A stretch of 6,380 bases of DNA, taken from positions 1-6,380 of the forward strand of contig JABJCS010000353.1 of NCBI GenBank assembly GCA_018665505.1, in the 5' to 3' direction. The notes under the pieces were generated by a model. It was not told the DNA's origin. It saw only the letters and a list, made by a program, of their open reading frames with translations, and did not search any database. Origin of the DNA: Alphaproteobacteria bacterium. GTDB taxonomy: Bacteria > Pseudomonadota > Alphaproteobacteria > UBA8366. This document shows, piece after piece, positions 5,746 to 6,380 of the stretch (position 1 is the stretch's first letter; the number at the start of each line of letters is the position of its first letter). The translations under genes and the position numbers were made by a program.

Positions 5746-6380
5746 ATGGAACCGACACATACCGATTTGCGATTGATCCTCTCGTGGCTGTCCCTTCTTT
5801 GGGAACGGCTGTGGCGCGCCCTGTGGCCGAGTGTCGGCGTTTTGGGTTTCGCCATCGTCCTGGCCCTGTTCGATCTGCCGGCATGGATACCTGCCTGGCT
5901 CCACGCAGTATTGCTTGTCGTGGGTGTTGTCGCCCTGGTCGCTGCCTTACGACATGCCTTCGGTCATTTGCGCGTACCAACCCGGCAAGGCGCGCTTCGA
6001 CGGCTGCAGGACATTAATGGCTTAACACATCGTCCGCTGGAATCCCTATCGGACGAATTGGCGGAAGAACTCGGGAATACGGAAAGCCGTGCATTATGGC
6101 GCCTGCACCGCGCGCGGATGCACGCACAGACCTCCTCGCTGCGGGTCGGCATACCACATCCGCGCCTAATCGCGATTGATCGGTTGGCCCTGCGGGTCGG
6201 CCTGGGCGTGTTGTTGGTCGCTGGCCTTACCGCTGCCGGTAGCGAAGCGCCGGAGCGTCTCCAGCGAGCGCTGGTGCCGCAACTGGCCCTATTCGCGCCG
6301 CCTAAACCGCCGGTCATAGACGCGTGGTTGACGCCGCCGAGCTATACAGGCATCCCCCCGGCATTTCTGGCGGGGCCCAA
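5746..6380 (+). CDS. DUF4175 / TIGR02302-type membrane protein, N-terminal 211 residues (3' end outside window)
   Basis: A large membrane protein of unknown function; relatives are usually around 800 residues, so about a quarter is visible. Two hydrophobic segments lie close together near the N-terminus (about 28-46 and 50-68), followed by a charged cytoplasmic-looking region with the motif THRPLESLSDE (94-104), a third hydrophobic segment (about 148-165), and then a Pro-rich stretch leading to IDAWLTPPSYTGIPPAFLAG (191-210). That HRPLE element and the TPPxYTGxPP element are what I recognise as characteristic of the alphaproteobacterial TIGR02302/DUF4175 family, and the position after lysA agrees. 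The reading frame stays open to the window edge. The start is ATG with GGAAGG 6 nt upstream. An envelope role is likely from the membrane segments, but no biochemical function can be assigned. Confidence 0.8.
   Translation, partial: MEPTHTDLRLILSWLSLLWERLWRALWPSVGVLGFAIVLALFDLPAWIPAWLHAVLLVVGVVALVAALRHAFGHLRVPTRQGALRRLQDINGLTHRPLESLSDELAEELGNTESRALWRLHRARMHAQTSSLRVGIPHPRLIAIDRLALRVGLGVLLVAGLTAAGSEAPERLQRALVPQLALFAPPKPPVIDAWLTPPSYTGIPPAFLAGP

Overview
This window reads as the chromosome of a free-living alphaproteobacterium. It is fairly GC-rich, mostly tightly packed with genes, and carries a gene order (tlpA / argH - small lipoprotein - lysA - DUF4175/TIGR02302 protein) that I associate with Alphaproteobacteria. 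A Rhodospirillales-like member is my best guess, from the etfA-hbd pair and the protein styles, but this cannot be proven from one window. I see no mobile element, CRISPR array, tRNA, rRNA or clear phage gene.

Layout. (1) 1-270 (+): 3' end of etfA, the alpha subunit of electron transfer flavoprotein. (2) 308-1180 (+): a 290-aa 3-hydroxybutyryl-CoA dehydrogenase, probably in one operon with etfA and serving short-chain acyl-CoA or polyhydroxybutyrate metabolism. (3) 1177-1701 (-): a secreted PCu(A)C copper chaperone with a His/Met-rich tail. Its stop codon overlaps that of the dehydrogenase. (4) 1797-2327 (+): a secreted Cu/Zn superoxide dismutase, divergent from the chaperone across a 95-bp spacer. 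(5) 2314-2919 (-): a membrane-anchored TlpA-type thiol-disulfide oxidoreductase, converging on sodC with a 14-bp overlap. (6) 2944-5722 (+): argH, an unlisted 42-codon lipoprotein gene (LptM/YifL-like, 4323-4451) and lysA, joined by 4-bp and 1-bp overlaps. (7) 5746-6380 (+): the N-terminal part of a large DUF4175/TIGR02302 membrane protein that runs off the window.

How the genes fit together. The left edge is acyl-CoA oxidation and electron transfer. The centre is a periplasmic copper/redox group: a Cu(I) chaperone, a Cu enzyme and a thiol-disulfide protein. The right side is amino-acid biosynthesis (last step of arginine, last step of lysine) with envelope proteins embedded in or following it. 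The most useful observations are the tiny lipoprotein gene that length-based gene calling misses, the chaperone/SodC pair in which both proteins carry His/Met-rich segments, and the unusual spacing of the apparent zinc ligands in SodC. No wholly new system is evident; most of the window is ordinary, recognisable chromosome.
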